Source: Brevundimonas lenta
GTDB taxonomy: Bacteria; Pseudomonadota; Alphaproteobacteria; Caulobacterales; Caulobacteraceae
Length of the DNA: 64,000 nucleotides
Assembly: GCF_014196335.1 (NCBI RefSeq)
Contig: NZ_JACIDM010000002.1
Coordinates: 124,001-188,000, forward strand
Direction of reading: 5' to 3'
Part shown: positions 24,913 to 34,994 of the stretch, one piece after another
Numbering within the stretch: position 1 is the stretch's first letter
Layout: every line of letters starts with the position of its first letter
The notes under the pieces: generated by a model
What the model was told of the DNA's origin: nothing
The model's input: only the letters and a program-made list of their open reading frames with translations
The model's database searches: none
Program-made: the position numbers and the translations under genes

Positions 24913-26355
24913 ATGCCTGACCTGATCACAGCCCTGCATCTCTCGGCCCCGGAAGCGACGCTCGCCGTCGGCGGCCTTGTGCTCCTGATGGTCGGCGCCT
25001 TCGCCGGCGAGAAGAGCTCGCGTCTGGTCTCGACCCTGGCGGTCGGCCTGCTGGTGGCGGCGACCGCCATCACGGTGACCGGCCCGCTCGGCCAGGCCTT
25101 CAACGGCGCCTATGTGGCCGACCCGCTGGCGGTCTACGCCAAGGCGGTCATCTTCCTGTCGTCGGCCGTGGCCATCGTCCTCGGCGACGGCTGGATGACG
25201 CGCACGCGCATCGCCCGCTTCGAATTCCCGATCCTGATCGTGCTGGCCTCGGCCGGCATGGGCATGATGGCCTCGTCGGGCGACCTGATCTCGCTTTACG
25301 TCGGCATCGAGCTGCACTCGCTGGCCCTCTATGTGCTGGCCGCCTTCCATCGCGACGACCTGAAGGCGTCCGAGGCGGGCCTGAAGTATTTCGTCCTGGG
25401 CGCCCTGTCGTCCGGCCTGCTGCTGTACGGCGCCAGCCTGATCTACGGCTTCGCCGGCTCCATGCGCTTCGAGGACATCGCCGCCTACGCCGCGACCAAC
25501 CCCTCGACCGGCCTGATCTTCGGCCTGGTGTTCCTGATCTGCGGCCTGGCCTTCAAGATCTCGGCCGCGCCGTTCCACATGTGGACGCCGGACGTCTACG
25601 AAGGCGCGCCGACCCCGGTCGTGGCCCTGTTCGCCACGGCCCCCAAGGTCGCCGCCATGGTCCTGATCGCCCGCACCCTGGACGGCGCCTTCGCCGGCCT
25701 GCACGACCAGTGGGCCCAGGTCCTGATCCTGATCTCGCTGATCTCCTTCGTCGTCGGCGCCTTCGGCGGCCTGGCCCAGAAGGATTTCCAGCGCCTGCTG
25801 GCCTATTCGTCGATCGCCAACATCGGTTACGCCCTGCTGGGCATCGCCGCGGGCACGACCCTGGGCGTCCAGGCCATGCTGCTGTTCATGACCCTGTACG
25901 TCATCGACCAGTTCGGCTTCTTCGCCATCCTGCTGTCGCTCAGCCGCAACGGCCGTCCGATCCGCAAGATCTCCGACCTCGCGGGTCTGCGTAAGGAACG
26001 TCCGGTGACCACCCTGGCCCTGACCGTGCTGTCGCTGTCCGTGCTGGGCATGCCGCCGCTGTCGGGCTTCTGGGGCAAGTGGGCCGTGTTCGGCGCCGCC
26101 GCCGACGCCGGCTACTGGATGGTCGGCGCCGCCGGTCTGGTCGCCTCGGTCGTGGCCGGCTTCTACTACCTGCGCATCATCAAGCTGATGTGGTTCGATC
26201 CGGCGCCCGAACAGGCGCCGACGGACAAGGCGCCGATCGAGGCGAAGACGATAGCCTGGGCTTCGGCCGCCTTCGCCTTCCCGCTGGTCATCATCGGTCT
26301 GACGTGGCTTGAGCCGCTGGCCGCCCGCGCCGCGACGGGCTTCGGAGCAGGCTAG
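24913..26355 (+). CDS. nuoN: NADH-quinone oxidoreductase subunit N
   Basis: Third antiporter-like subunit of complex I, 480 aa, about 14 helices. Typical blocks are LISLYVGIELHSLALYVLAAF with the Glu of the proton path, KYFVLGALSSGLLLYG, and FKISAAPFHMWTPDVYEGAPTPV. Last subunit of the complex; birA follows directly and is probably co-transcribed. Confidence 0.96.
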   Translation: MPDLITALHLSAPEATLAVGGLVLLMVGAFAGEKSSRLVSTLAVGLLVAATAITVTGPLGQAFNGAYVADPLAVYAKAVIFLSSAVAIVLGDGWMTRTRIARFEFPILIVLASAGMGMMASSGDLISLYVGIELHSLALYVLAAFHRDDLKASEAGLKYFVLGALSSGLLLYGASLIYGFAGSMRFEDIAAYAATNPSTGLIFGLVFLICGLAFKISAAPFHMWTPDVYEGAPTPVVALFATAPKVAAMVLIARTLDGAFAGLHDQWAQVLILISLISFVVGAFGGLAQKDFQRLLAYSSIANIGYALLGIAAGTTLGVQAMLLFMTLYVIDQFGFFAILLSLSRNGRPIRKISDLAGLRKERPVTTLALTVLSLSVLGMPPLSGFWGKWAVFGAAADAGYWMVGAAGLVASVVAGFYYLRIIKLMWFDPAPEQAPTDKAPIEAKTIAWASAAFAFPLVIIGLTWLEPLAARAATGFGAG

Positions 26356-26357
26356 GG

Positions 26358-27107
26358 GTGGCTGCCGCCCCGGTCCTGCTGCTCGACCACACCGATTCCA
26401 CGAATGCGGAGGCCCGCCGCCGGGCCGAGGCCGGCGAGACCGGCCCCCTGTGGATCGCCGCGCGCCGGCAGACCGCCGGTCGCGGTCGGCGGGGCAGGGC
26501 GTGGGAAAGCGACACGGGCAACCTGTTCGCCACCCTGCTGACCACCACCCGCAAGCCGCCCGCCGAGGCGGCGCAGGTCACCTTCATCGCCGCCCTAGCC
26601 GTCGCGGACCTGCTGGACGCATACGCGCCGCCGTCGCTGGTGACGATCAAATGGCCCAATGACGTCATGCTGGCCGGTCAGAAGGCCTCCGGCATCCTGG
26701 TCGAGTCCGGCGCCCACGCCATGGGCGGCCTGTGGCTGGCTGTCGGCGTCGGGGTGAACCTGGCCCATGCGCCGGAGGGGACGGAGCGTCCCGCCACCGC
26801 CCTGGCCCACCACCTCGCCGGCGATTTCGCCGCGCCGCCGTCCGTCGATGTCGCCGCCCGCACCCTGTCCGAGGCCTTCGCCGTCTGGATGGTCCGGTGG
26901 GAGTCGCTGGGCTTCCAGCCGATCCTCGACGCCTGGCAGGCGCGCACGCCCGGCCTCGACGGCCCCGCCGTCGCTCGCCTGGGGCATGAGACGGTCGAGG
27001 GCAGGGCAGAGGGGGTCGCCCCCGACGGCGCCCTGCGGCTAAGGCTGGCGGATGGCTCGCTGCGTCTTATCTCGGCAGGCGACGTATTCTTCGGGGAGGC
27101 CGCCTGA
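26358..27107 (+). CDS. birA: Biotin--[acetyl-CoA-carboxylase] ligase (class I BirA)
   Basis: Attaches biotin to the carrier protein of acetyl-CoA carboxylase. The 249-aa protein lacks the N-terminal DNA-binding domain of E. coli BirA, so it is a ligase only. It shows [12 protein letters not shown], the biotinoyl-AMP loop as [14 protein letters not shown], and the catalytic Lys in [23 protein letters not shown] start 2 bp after the nuoN stop. The nuoN-birA-coaX-rnj order is familiar in alphaproteobacteria. Confidence 0.93.
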   Translation: MAAAPVLLLDHTDSTNAEARRRAEAGETGPLWIAARRQTAGRGRRGRAWESDTGNLFATLLTTTRKPPAEAAQVTFIAALAVADLLDAYAPPSLVTIKWPNDVMLAGQKASGILVESGAHAMGGLWLAVGVGVNLAHAPEGTERPATALAHHLAGDFAAPPSVDVAARTLSEAFAVWMVRWESLGFQPILDAWQARTPGLDGPAVARLGHETVEGRAEGVAPDGALRLRLADGSLRLISAGDVFFGEAA

Positions 27108-27886
27108 TGCTTCTGGCGATCGAGCAGGGCAATACCAACACGCTGTTCGCGGTCCATGACGGCGCGGACTGGACGGCCCAGTGGCGCACCGCCACCGACG
27201 CCATGCGCACGGCCGACGAATACGCCGTCTGGCTGACGCAGCTGCTGGCCATGCGCGGGCTGAAGCTGGGCGACCTCGACGGCTGCATCATCTCCAGCGT
27301 CGTGCCGCAGTCGATCTTCAACCTGCGCAACCTGGCGCGCCGCTATCTGTCGGTCGAACCGCTGGTGATCGGCGAGAATGTCGACCTCGGCATCCCCGTG
27401 CGCATCCTCAAGCCCAGCGAGGCGGGGGCCGACCGGCTGGTCAACGCCATCGGCGCGCACCTGAAGTACCCAGGCGACCTGATCGTCATTGACAGCGGCA
27501 CCGCCACCACCTTCGACGTCATCGCCGCCGACGGCGCCTTCGAGGGCGGCGTCATCGCCCCTGGCGTGAACCTCAGCCTGCAGGCCCTGCACGAGGCGGC
27601 CGCCATGCTGCCCCGCATCGCCATCCAGAAGCCCGAGAAGGTGATCGGCAAGGACACCGTCTCCAACATGCAATCCGGCGTCTTCTGGGGCTACATCGCC
27701 CTGATCGAAGGTCTCGTCGCGCGCATCAAGGCGGAGTGGGGCAAGCCCATGACCGTCATCGGCACCGGCGGCGTCGCGTCGCTGTTCGAAGGCGCCACCA
27801 CATCAATCGACCGGTTCGATCCGGACCTGACTATCCGCGGCCTGCTCGAAATCTGGCAGCGGAACTCCCATCTCAAGGACAAATGA
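27107..27886 (+). CDS. coaX: Type III pantothenate kinase CoaX
   Basis: First enzyme of coenzyme A synthesis, phosphorylating pantothenate; the family uses the ASKHA fold and needs a monovalent cation. The 259-aa protein shows the P-loop-like [15 protein letters not shown], where the usual DxGNT aspartate is a glutamate, the GADR motif in [11 protein letters not shown], and the catalytic Asp in [13 protein letters not shown] (residue 129). Its ATG overlaps the birA stop and its own stop overlaps the RNase J start (ATGA). Confidence 0.93.
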   Translation: MLLAIEQGNTNTLFAVHDGADWTAQWRTATDAMRTADEYAVWLTQLLAMRGLKLGDLDGCIISSVVPQSIFNLRNLARRYLSVEPLVIGENVDLGIPVRILKPSEAGADRLVNAIGAHLKYPGDLIVIDSGTATTFDVIAADGAFEGGVIAPGVNLSLQALHEAAAMLPRIAIQKPEKVIGKDTVSNMQSGVFWGYIALIEGLVARIKAEWGKPMTVIGTGGVASLFEGATTSIDRFDPDLTIRGLLEIWQRNSHLKDK

Positions 27887-29556
27887 AAAAACAAACTGCT
27901 GACGAGTTCGTCTTCCTGCCGTTGGGCGGGTCGGGCGAAATCGGAATGAATCTGAATCTGTACGGCTACGGCCCCGAGGCGAACCGCGAGTGGATCGTGG
28001 TCGATGTGGGCGTGACCTTCGGCGACCTGTCGACGCCCGGCGTGGACGTGATCGTCCCCGATCCCGCCTTCCTGGAAGGCGAGACCATCCGCGGCATCGT
28101 CCTGACCCACGCGCACGAGGACCATATCGGCGCGCTCGGTTGGCTGTGGACCCGCATGAAGGCGCCGCTCTACGCCACGCCCTTCACCGCCTATCTGATC
28201 CGCGAGAAGCTGCGCGAGGCCGGCATTCTGGACCAGGTCCAGCTGATCGAGGTGCCGCTGGGCGGCTCCATCAATCTCGGGCCGTTCGACGTCACCTTCG
28301 TCACCATGACCCACTCGATCGCCGAGCCGAACGGCCTGGCCATCAAGACGCCGCTCGGCACGGTCCTGCACACCGGCGACTGGAAGATCGATGACGATCC
28401 CATCATCGGCGGCGTCACCGACGCCGGCGCCATCACCCGCCTCGGCGACGACGGCGTCCTCGCCATGGTCTGCGATTCCACCAACGTCTTCGTCGAGGGT
28501 TCGGCGGGCTCGGAAGGCGGCGTCCGCGACGCCCTGACCGAACTGATCGGCGGGCTGAAGGGCCGGATCGCGGTCGGCTGCTTCGCCTCCAACGTCGCCC
28601 GCATGGACAGCGTCATCCGCGCCGCCGAAGCGGCGGGGCGGCGCGTGTCGCTGGCCGGCCGCTCGATGCACCGCATCACCGCGGCGGCCAAACACGTCGG
28701 CATGCTGCAGGACATCAAGCCGTTCCTCAGCGACGAGGAGGCCCGCATCTGGCCGGCCGACGAGATCCTGTATCTGTGCACCGGCAGCCAGGGCGAGGTT
28801 CGCGCCGCCCTGTCGCGCGTGGCCGAGGGCACCCACCCCTATGTGAAGCTCAGCAACGGCGATCACTGCATCTTCTCGTCGCGGGTCATTCCGGGCAACG
28901 AGCTGTCGGTCGGCCGCCTGCAGGACAAGCTCGCGGACCGCGGCGTGCGCCTCTACACCGAGAAGGATCACCGCGGCATCCACGTCTCCGGCCACCCGTG
29001 CCGGGACGAGCTGAAGCAGATGTACGCCTGGGCGCGGCCGAAGATCGCCGTCCCGACCCACGGCATGCGCCGCCACCTCGCCGAACACGCCAATCTTGCG
29101 AAGGACATGGGCGTGCCGGAGACGGTGACGCCCCGCAACGGCGACATGGTGCGTCTGGCCCCCGGACCCGCCGCGATCATCGACGAGGTCCCCAGCGGCC
29201 GCCTCTACGTCGACGGCGGGCGTCTGGTCACCGAACAGGGCGAGGCGCTGCACGAGCGTCGCCACGCCTCGACCAACGGCGTGCTGATCGTCAGCTTCGC
29301 GATGGACAGGCGCGGCAAGATCGTCAGCGACATCGACGTGCGCGCCATCGGCCTGCCGGGCGATGAGGAATCGCCTCTCGGCGACGCCCTCGACGATCTG
29401 GCGGAACGCGCCGAACAGGCGGTTCTGAAGCTGAAGGGCGCGGCGCTGGAGGACGAAATGGTCATTGAACAGGCCGTCTCGCGGGCCCTCAAGAAGGCCA
29501 GCCAGCAGATCTGGGATCGCCGTCCGATCGTCGAGACGATCATCCTCAGACTCTAG
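27883..29556 (+). CDS. rnj: Ribonuclease J
   Basis: Metallo-beta-lactamase/beta-CASP ribonuclease of 557 aa for rRNA maturation and mRNA decay. The zinc-binding motif [10 protein letters not shown] places H76, H78, D80 and H81 as metal ligands. Further ligands are in HTGDWKID and, after the beta-CASP insertion ([21 protein letters not shown]), the C-terminal [14 protein letters not shown] start at the ATG at 27883, which overlaps the coaX stop; the frame is open upstream but covers coaX. Confidence 0.94.
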   Translation: MKKQTADEFVFLPLGGSGEIGMNLNLYGYGPEANREWIVVDVGVTFGDLSTPGVDVIVPDPAFLEGETIRGIVLTHAHEDHIGALGWLWTRMKAPLYATPFTAYLIREKLREAGILDQVQLIEVPLGGSINLGPFDVTFVTMTHSIAEPNGLAIKTPLGTVLHTGDWKIDDDPIIGGVTDAGAITRLGDDGVLAMVCDSTNVFVEGSAGSEGGVRDALTELIGGLKGRIAVGCFASNVARMDSVIRAAEAAGRRVSLAGRSMHRITAAAKHVGMLQDIKPFLSDEEARIWPADEILYLCTGSQGEVRAALSRVAEGTHPYVKLSNGDHCIFSSRVIPGNELSVGRLQDKLADRGVRLYTEKDHRGIHVSGHPCRDELKQMYAWARPKIAVPTHGMRRHLAEHANLAKDMGVPETVTPRNGDMVRLAPGPAAIIDEVPSGRLYVDGGRLVTEQGEALHERRHASTNGVLIVSFAMDRRGKIVSDIDVRAIGLPGDEESPLGDALDDLAERAEQAVLKLKGAALEDEMVIEQAVSRALKKASQQIWDRRPIVETIILRL

Positions 29557-29563
29557 CGGGTCT

Positions 29564-29591
29564 TTGATCCGGCCTCCCGCCTTTCTATAAG
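29564..29591 (+). promoter_or_regulatory. Probable promoter of the pyrH cluster
   Basis: TTGATC (29564-29569) and TATAAG (29586-29591) are 16 bp apart, with transcription expected near 29598 and the pyrH ATG at 29625. The spacer lies within an inverted repeat (29570-29577 with 29591-29598, 8 bp), which could also terminate the rnj transcript or bind a regulator. Confidence 0.5.
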
Positions 29592-29624
29592 GAGGCCGAA
29601 TCCCCCGCCCAAGGTCACTTCCCC

Positions 29625-30368
29625 ATGCCCGACGCCTCGTCCGAGTTTCGATACAAGCGCGTCCTGCTGAAGGTGTCGGGCGAAGTCCTGATGGGCGAGC
29701 AGGGCTACGGCATCGACATGAACACCGTCGCCGAGGTCGCCAAGGCCGTGGCCGACGTGGCGCGCGAGGGCGTCGAGATCTGCCTGGTCATCGGCGGCGG
29801 CAACATCTTCCGCGGCCTGTCCAAGGCGGCCGGCGACATGGACCGCGCCTCGGCCGACTACATGGGCATGCTGGCCACGGTCATGAACGCCCTGGCCATG
29901 CAGGCCGCGCTTGAGAAGATCGGCGTCCAGACACGCGTGCAGAGCGCCCTGGTCATGAACGCGGTGGCCGAGCCCTACGTCCGCCGCCGCGCCTTGCGTC
30001 ACCTCGAGAAGGGCCGCGTGGTGATCTTCGCCGCCGGCGTCGGCGCCCCGTTCTTCACCACCGACTCGGGCGCCGCCCTGCGCGCAGCCGAAATGGGCTG
30101 CGACGCCCTGCTGAAGGGCACCAGCGTCGACGGCGTCTACACGGCGGATCCCAAGAAGGACCCGACCGCGACCCGCTACGAATCGCTCAGCTATCACGAC
30201 GTGCTGGCCAAGGACCTGAAGGTCATGGACGCCTCGGCCGTGGCCTTGATGCGTGACTCCGGCATCCCGATCGTGGTGTTCTCCATCCGCGAAGACGGCT
30301 CCTTCCGGAACACCCTGACGGGCAAGGGCGCTTTCACGGTCATCAGCGCCGACGGCAAGGCCGCCTGA
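29625..30368 (+). CDS. pyrH: Uridylate kinase (UMP kinase)
   Basis: Converts UMP to UDP in pyrimidine synthesis; bacterial UMP kinases are hexamers of the amino acid kinase fold. The 247-aa protein has [20 protein letters not shown], the glycine-rich [34 protein letters not shown], and [17 protein letters not shown]. The pyrH-frr-uppS-cdsA-dxr order is conserved across proteobacteria. Confidence 0.97.
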   Translation: MPDASSEFRYKRVLLKVSGEVLMGEQGYGIDMNTVAEVAKAVADVAREGVEICLVIGGGNIFRGLSKAAGDMDRASADYMGMLATVMNALAMQAALEKIGVQTRVQSALVMNAVAEPYVRRRALRHLEKGRVVIFAAGVGAPFFTTDSGAALRAAEMGCDALLKGTSVDGVYTADPKKDPTATRYESLSYHDVLAKDLKVMDASAVALMRDSGIPIVVFSIREDGSFRNTLTGKGAFTVISADGKAA

Positions 30369-30398
30369 CAACACCATAAGAAGACGAGAGAAACGACC

Positions 30399-30956
30399 AT
30401 GGCGAAGCCTGATCTCAAAACCTACCGCGACCGTATGGACAAGGCGGTCAGCGCCCTGAAGGAAGAGTTCTCCGGCTTGCGCACCGGCCGGGCCAACGCC
30501 GGCCTGCTGGATCCGGTCCAGGTCGAGGCCTACGGCTCGACCTCGCCGCTGAACGCAGTCGCCGCCATCAGCGTGCCTGAGCCGCGCATGATCTCGGTCA
30601 ACGTCTGGGACAAGAGCATGGTCGTCGCGGTCGAGAAGGCCATTCGCGCCGCCGGCCTGGGCCTGAACCCGATCGTCGACGGCATGACCCTGCGCATCCC
30701 CGTGCCGCCGCTGACCGAGGAGCGCCGCAAGGACCTCGCCAAACTCGCGGGGAAATACGCCGAGCAGCAGAAGATCGCCGTCCGCAACGTGCGCCGCGAC
30801 GCCAACGACGACCTGAAGAAGGCCGAAAAGGCGTCCGATATCAGCCAGGACGAGCAGAAGAAGATGGAGGCCGAGGTCCAGAAGGACACCGACGCCGCCA
30901 TCAAGCGCATCGACGAGGCGCTGAAGACCAAGGAAGTCGAGATCATGCAGGTTTGA
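30399..30956 (+). CDS. frr: Ribosome recycling factor
   Basis: Releases ribosomes after termination together with EF-G. The 185-aa length is standard. Conserved parts are [35 protein letters not shown], the hinge region [19 protein letters not shown], and the long C-terminal helices with [20 protein letters not shown]. Thirty bases after pyrH. Confidence 0.97.
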   Translation: MAKPDLKTYRDRMDKAVSALKEEFSGLRTGRANAGLLDPVQVEAYGSTSPLNAVAAISVPEPRMISVNVWDKSMVVAVEKAIRAAGLGLNPIVDGMTLRIPVPPLTEERRKDLAKLAGKYAEQQKIAVRNVRRDANDDLKKAEKASDISQDEQKKMEAEVQKDTDAAIKRIDEALKTKEVEIMQV

Positions 30957-30986
30957 TGGCGGGTTCTGTCGTAGGATAACCCCCAG

Positions 30987-31736
30987 ATGCCTCCCGATCC
31001 TCTCAGGACCGAGCCCGCCGGGCCGCGCCATGTCGCGTTGATCATGGATGGCAACGGCCGCTGGGCCGAGGCCCGCGGCCTGCCGCGCGCCATCGGGCAC
31101 CGCGAGGGCGTTCAGGCGTTGAAGCGCACCATCCAGGCCGCCCCGGCCCTGGGCATCCGGTGCCTGACCGTATTCGGCTTCTCGACCGAGAACTGGCAGC
31201 GACCGGCCGAGGAAGTGTCAGACCTGATGGGCCTGGTTCGCACCTATGTCGCCAGCGACCTGAAGAAGCTGGATCGCGAAGGCGTCCGCGTCCGCATCCT
31301 GGGCCGCCGCGAAGGGCTTCCGGCCGACATCGCGGACATCGTCGCCCGGACCGAGGCGACGACCGCCGGCAACGAGAAATTCCTGCTCCAGGTGGCCTTC
31401 AACTACGGCGGCCGGGCCGACATCGTCGACGCGGCGCAGCGTTACGCCGACCGCGTCCGCGCGGGCGAGGCCGTCGGACCGCTGGACGAGGAGGCCCTGG
31501 GCCTCGGCCTGTCGACCGCCGGCGGACCGCCCGTCGACGTGATCGTGCGCACCTCGGGCGAGCGCCGGCTGTCGAACTTCCTGCTGTGGGAAGCCGCCTA
31601 TGCCGAGCTGGTCTACCAGGACATCCTGTGGCCCGACTACGGTGCCGAGGCCCTGGCCGACGTCGTCGCCCAGTACCGCGCCCGCGATCGTCGCTTCGGC
31701 GGTCGCCCGGCGGCGCCGGCGCTGGCGGCCGGCTGA
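30987..31736 (+). CDS. uppS: Isoprenyl transferase (undecaprenyl diphosphate synthase)
   Basis: cis-Prenyltransferase that makes the lipid carrier for peptidoglycan and O-antigen. The 249-aa protein shows the catalytic Asp (D21) in VALIMDGNGRWAEARG, GHREGVQALK, FGFSTENWQRP, and the C-terminal signature VDVIVRTSGERRLSNFLLWE. Its stop overlaps the cdsA ATG. Confidence 0.96.
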   Translation: MPPDPLRTEPAGPRHVALIMDGNGRWAEARGLPRAIGHREGVQALKRTIQAAPALGIRCLTVFGFSTENWQRPAEEVSDLMGLVRTYVASDLKKLDREGVRVRILGRREGLPADIADIVARTEATTAGNEKFLLQVAFNYGGRADIVDAAQRYADRVRAGEAVGPLDEEALGLGLSTAGGPPVDVIVRTSGERRLSNFLLWEAAYAELVYQDILWPDYGAEALADVVAQYRARDRRFGGRPAAPALAAG

Positions 31737-32563
31737 TGGCGGTCAAGGCCCGTGACATTGGACTGAGAGCCGCTTCGGCCGTCGTTCTGGCGCCGGCGGC
31801 CGTGCTGGCCATCTGGGCCGGGGGCTACTGGTTCCTGGCGCTGATGCTGCTGGCGTGCGCCCTGCTGGCCGTCGAATGGGCGATGATGAGCGCCGCGGGG
31901 GCCTGGCGCCTCATGACCGGCGCCGTCGCCTTCGGCCTGTTCGCCGCCGTCATCTCCGCCCACGTCGGCCAGCTGTCGCTGGCGCTGGTCATGCTGGTCT
32001 TCTGCGCCGCCGCCGCGGGCCTGTTCGCCCGCAGCCGGGGCCAGGAGGCGCTCGATGCCGCCTATGGCGTCCTCTACCTCGGCTGGCCCGCTGTCCTGCT
32101 GATCTGGCTGCGGGGCGGGGTGTCGGAGTTCACGCCCCACGTCGGCCTGTACTGGACCGCCTTCGCCTTCTGCATCGCGTGGGCGTCGGACATCATGGCC
32201 TATTTCGTCGGCTCGATCTTCGGCGGGCCCAAGCTCTGGCCGCGCTTTTCACCCAACAAGACCTGGTCCGGCTTCATCGGCGGTCTGACCGCCGGCACCC
32301 TCGCCGGCGCGCTGTTCGCCGCCTTCCTCAACATGGGCATCAGCCCCGCCTGGGGCGCCCTTCTGGGCCTCGCCGCCGCTATCGCCACCATGGCCGGCGA
32401 TCTGTGGGAGTCGGCCCTGAAGCGTCGTTACGGCGTCAAGGACGCGGGCAATCTGATCCCGGGCCACGGCGGCCTGCTGGATCGCGTCGACGGCCTGATG
32501 TTCGCGGTCGTCGTCGTCGCGGCCGGACGTCTGATTCTGGTCATGCTGGAGCGCGGCGCGTGA
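31736..32563 (+). CDS. cdsA: Phosphatidate cytidylyltransferase
   Basis: Makes CDP-diacylglycerol for phospholipid synthesis, 275 aa, several membrane helices. The family signature is near the C-terminus: [19 protein letters not shown] followed by LLDRVDGL, with [20 protein letters not shown] and [12 protein letters not shown] upstream. ATG overlaps uppS (TGATG). Confidence 0.95.
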   Translation: MAVKARDIGLRAASAVVLAPAAVLAIWAGGYWFLALMLLACALLAVEWAMMSAAGAWRLMTGAVAFGLFAAVISAHVGQLSLALVMLVFCAAAAGLFARSRGQEALDAAYGVLYLGWPAVLLIWLRGGVSEFTPHVGLYWTAFAFCIAWASDIMAYFVGSIFGGPKLWPRFSPNKTWSGFIGGLTAGTLAGALFAAFLNMGISPAWGALLGLAAAIATMAGDLWESALKRRYGVKDAGNLIPGHGGLLDRVDGLMFAVVVVAAGRLILVMLERGA

Positions 32564-33756
32564 TTCGCCGTCGCGTCACCGTGCTGGGCTCCACCGGCTC
32601 GGTGGGCTGCTCGACCCTGGACCTGATGGCCCAGGCCGAGGCCGGCGGTTCCGGCGCCTTCGAGGTCGAGGCCCTGACCGGCGGCGCCAATATCGCCCGC
32701 CTGGCCGAGCAAGCCCGCCGCTGGAAGCCCCGGATCGCCGTCACCGCGGATCCGGCCCGCCTGCAGGAGCTGCGCGACGCGCTGGCCGGCACGGGCGTCG
32801 AGGCTGCGGCGGGGCAGGGGGCGATCGTCGAGGCCGCCTCCCGGCCCGTCGACTGGGTCATGGCCGCCATCGTCGGCGCCGCGGGCCTGCGCTCCGCCTG
32901 GGCCGCCGCGTCCACCGGCGCGACCCTGGCCCTCGCCAACAAGGAAAGCCTGGTTTGCTGCGGACCCGCCCTGATCGAGCGCGTGCGGCGCTCGGGCGGC
33001 CGGCTGATCCCGGTCGATTCCGAGCATTCCGCCATCTTCCAGGTGTTCCCGCACGATGCGCCGGGCCAGGTCGAAAAGCTGATCCTGACGGCGTCCGGCG
33101 GCCCGTTCCGCACCGTGGCCTACGAGGCCATGGGCGCGATCACGCCCGAACAGGCCGTGGCCCACCCGAATTGGAGCATGGGGGCGAAGATTTCGGTCGA
33201 TAGCGCCACCATGGCCAACAAGGGCCTGGAGATGATCGAGGCCGCCTATCTGTTCGACATGCCGGCCGATCGCATCGACGTGGTCGTCCATCCGGAATCG
33301 ATCATTCACAGCCTGGTCGAGTACGTCGACGGCTCGACCCTGGCCCAGATGGGCCCGCCCGACATGAAGACGCCGATCGCCTGCGCCCTTGCGTGGCCTG
33401 ACCGGATCGCCTGGGCGGCGCCGAAACTGGACCTCGCCGCCCTCGGCCGCCTGACCTTCGAGGCGCCCGACGAAGCCCGCTTCCCAGCCCTGAAACTCGC
33501 GCGTCAGGCGCTACAGGTTGGTGGATCGGCGCCCATCGTCTTCAATGCCGCCAATGAGGTCGCCGCCCTGGCCTTTCTTGACCGCAGACTGGGCTTTCTC
33601 AATATTGCCGCAGTCGTCGCCGACACCTTGTCTCGCGTGACGACCTCGGGGGTGGAGTCCGGTTCCGAAAACGCCTGCGACTCGGCCCTGGCCGTAGATG
33701 CGGAGGCGCGAAGGATCGCGGAGTCGATCGTCCTGGGTCACGCTGCAGCAGCCTGA
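32560..33756 (+). CDS. dxr: 1-deoxy-D-xylulose 5-phosphate reductoisomerase
   Basis: Second step of the MEP isoprenoid pathway, supplying precursors to UppS. The 398-aa protein has the NADPH-binding [29 protein letters not shown], the substrate and metal site in [12 protein letters not shown], and [33 protein letters not shown] (split over the active-site loop). GTG start overlapping the cdsA stop (GTGA). Confidence 0.96.
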   Translation: MIRRRVTVLGSTGSVGCSTLDLMAQAEAGGSGAFEVEALTGGANIARLAEQARRWKPRIAVTADPARLQELRDALAGTGVEAAAGQGAIVEAASRPVDWVMAAIVGAAGLRSAWAAASTGATLALANKESLVCCGPALIERVRRSGGRLIPVDSEHSAIFQVFPHDAPGQVEKLILTASGGPFRTVAYEAMGAITPEQAVAHPNWSMGAKISVDSATMANKGLEMIEAAYLFDMPADRIDVVVHPESIIHSLVEYVDGSTLAQMGPPDMKTPIACALAWPDRIAWAAPKLDLAALGRLTFEAPDEARFPALKLARQALQVGGSAPIVFNAANEVAALAFLDRRLGFLNIAAVVADTLSRVTTSGVESGSENACDSALAVDAEARRIAESIVLGHAAAA

Positions 33757-33779
33757 GGGCAGAGGGATCCATATCCGGC

Positions 33780-34994
33780 ATGACGGGCTTTCTCGGCCAG
33801 GCCTTGATCTACATCGTCCCGTTCCTGCTGGTGCTGACCTTCATCGTCACCATCCATGAACTGGGGCATTTCCTCGTGGCGCGCGCCTTCGGGGTGAAGG
33901 TCGACCGGTTCTCGATCGGATTCGGCCGCTCCATTTTCAGCCGGACGGACCGTCACGGCGTCGAATGGCGCGTCGCCTGGATTCCGCTGGGCGGCTACGT
34001 CAAGTTTTCCGGCGATCTGGACGCCTCCAGCGTGCCTGACCAGGCCGGTCTGGCCGAGCTCAAGGCTCGCGTGGTCGCCGAACACGGCCCCGGCGCCGAG
34101 CGCGACTATTTCCATTTCAAACCCGTCTGGCAGCGCGCCCTCATCGTGGCCGCGGGCCCGGTGGCGAATTTCGTCCTGTCCCTGACCCTGCTGACCCTGC
34201 TGTTCAGCATCGTCGGCGAGCAGATTTCGGCACCGCGCGTGGCCCAGGTCGTTCCGGACAGCCCGGCGGCCGTGGCCGGCTTCCAGCCGCGCGACCTGAT
34301 TACGGCGGTCAACGGCCGCCCGGTGCGTGACCGAAGCGAGGTCACGCAGACGATCATCCTGTCGGCGGGCGACCAGGTGACCTTTACGGTCGACCGGGCC
34401 GGTCGCGACGTGAACCTCGTGGCCACGCCGGTCCGCAAGATGCGGGACGACCCCATCGCCGGCCGGACCCGCGTCGCCGAAGTGGGACTGCTGCTCCAGG
34501 CTTCGCAGCAGGACTACCAATTCCGCCGCCTGAACCCGATCGAGGCCGTGGGCAAGAGCACCGAGACCATGGTTTCGGTCGTCGGCGCCACCTTCCGCTA
34601 CATCGGCCGTATTTTCACCGGCAAGGAGTCCGGCGACCTGCTGAACGGTCCGCTGGGCATCGCCAAGGCCGCCGGGGGAATCACCAAACAGGCCGCCGCC
34701 TATGAGGCTCCGCCTGCCTTCCTCATCGCAAACGTCGCGCTGGCGTGGATCAGCTTCGCCGCCATAGTTTCGATCGGAATGGGTATTGTTAATCTGTTGC
34801 CGATTCCCGTCCTCGATGGGGGGCATCTCGTGTTCTACGGCTATGAAGCTGTGGCGCGCAGGCCAGCCCCCGCTCGCGTTCAGGAGGTAGGCTACCGGGT
34901 CGGTCTTGCTTTGCTTGCGGGATTGATGTTGTTCGCAACCTGGAACGACCTGCAGAAGCTGAGTTTGTTCAAATTCCTCGGCGGGCTCGCATGA
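33780..34994 (+). CDS. rseP: Site-2 zinc metalloprotease RseP
   Basis: Intramembrane protease, 404 aa, that cleaves membrane-bound anti-sigma factors and signal peptides. The zinc motif HELGH is at residues 26-30 within the first transmembrane helix; the third ligand lies in LLPIPVLDGGHLVFY near the C-terminus. A PDZ domain is seen around PDSPAAVAGFQPRDLITAVNGRPV, split over two lines of strands. Its stop overlaps bamA, as in most proteobacteria. Confidence 0.95.
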   Translation: MTGFLGQALIYIVPFLLVLTFIVTIHELGHFLVARAFGVKVDRFSIGFGRSIFSRTDRHGVEWRVAWIPLGGYVKFSGDLDASSVPDQAGLAELKARVVAEHGPGAERDYFHFKPVWQRALIVAAGPVANFVLSLTLLTLLFSIVGEQISAPRVAQVVPDSPAAVAGFQPRDLITAVNGRPVRDRSEVTQTIILSAGDQVTFTVDRAGRDVNLVATPVRKMRDDPIAGRTRVAEVGLLLQASQQDYQFRRLNPIEAVGKSTETMVSVVGATFRYIGRIFTGKESGDLLNGPLGIAKAAGGITKQAAAYEAPPAFLIANVALAWISFAAIVSIGMGIVNLLPIPVLDGGHLVFYGYEAVARRPAPARVQEVGYRVGLALLAGLMLFATWNDLQKLSLFKFLGGLA

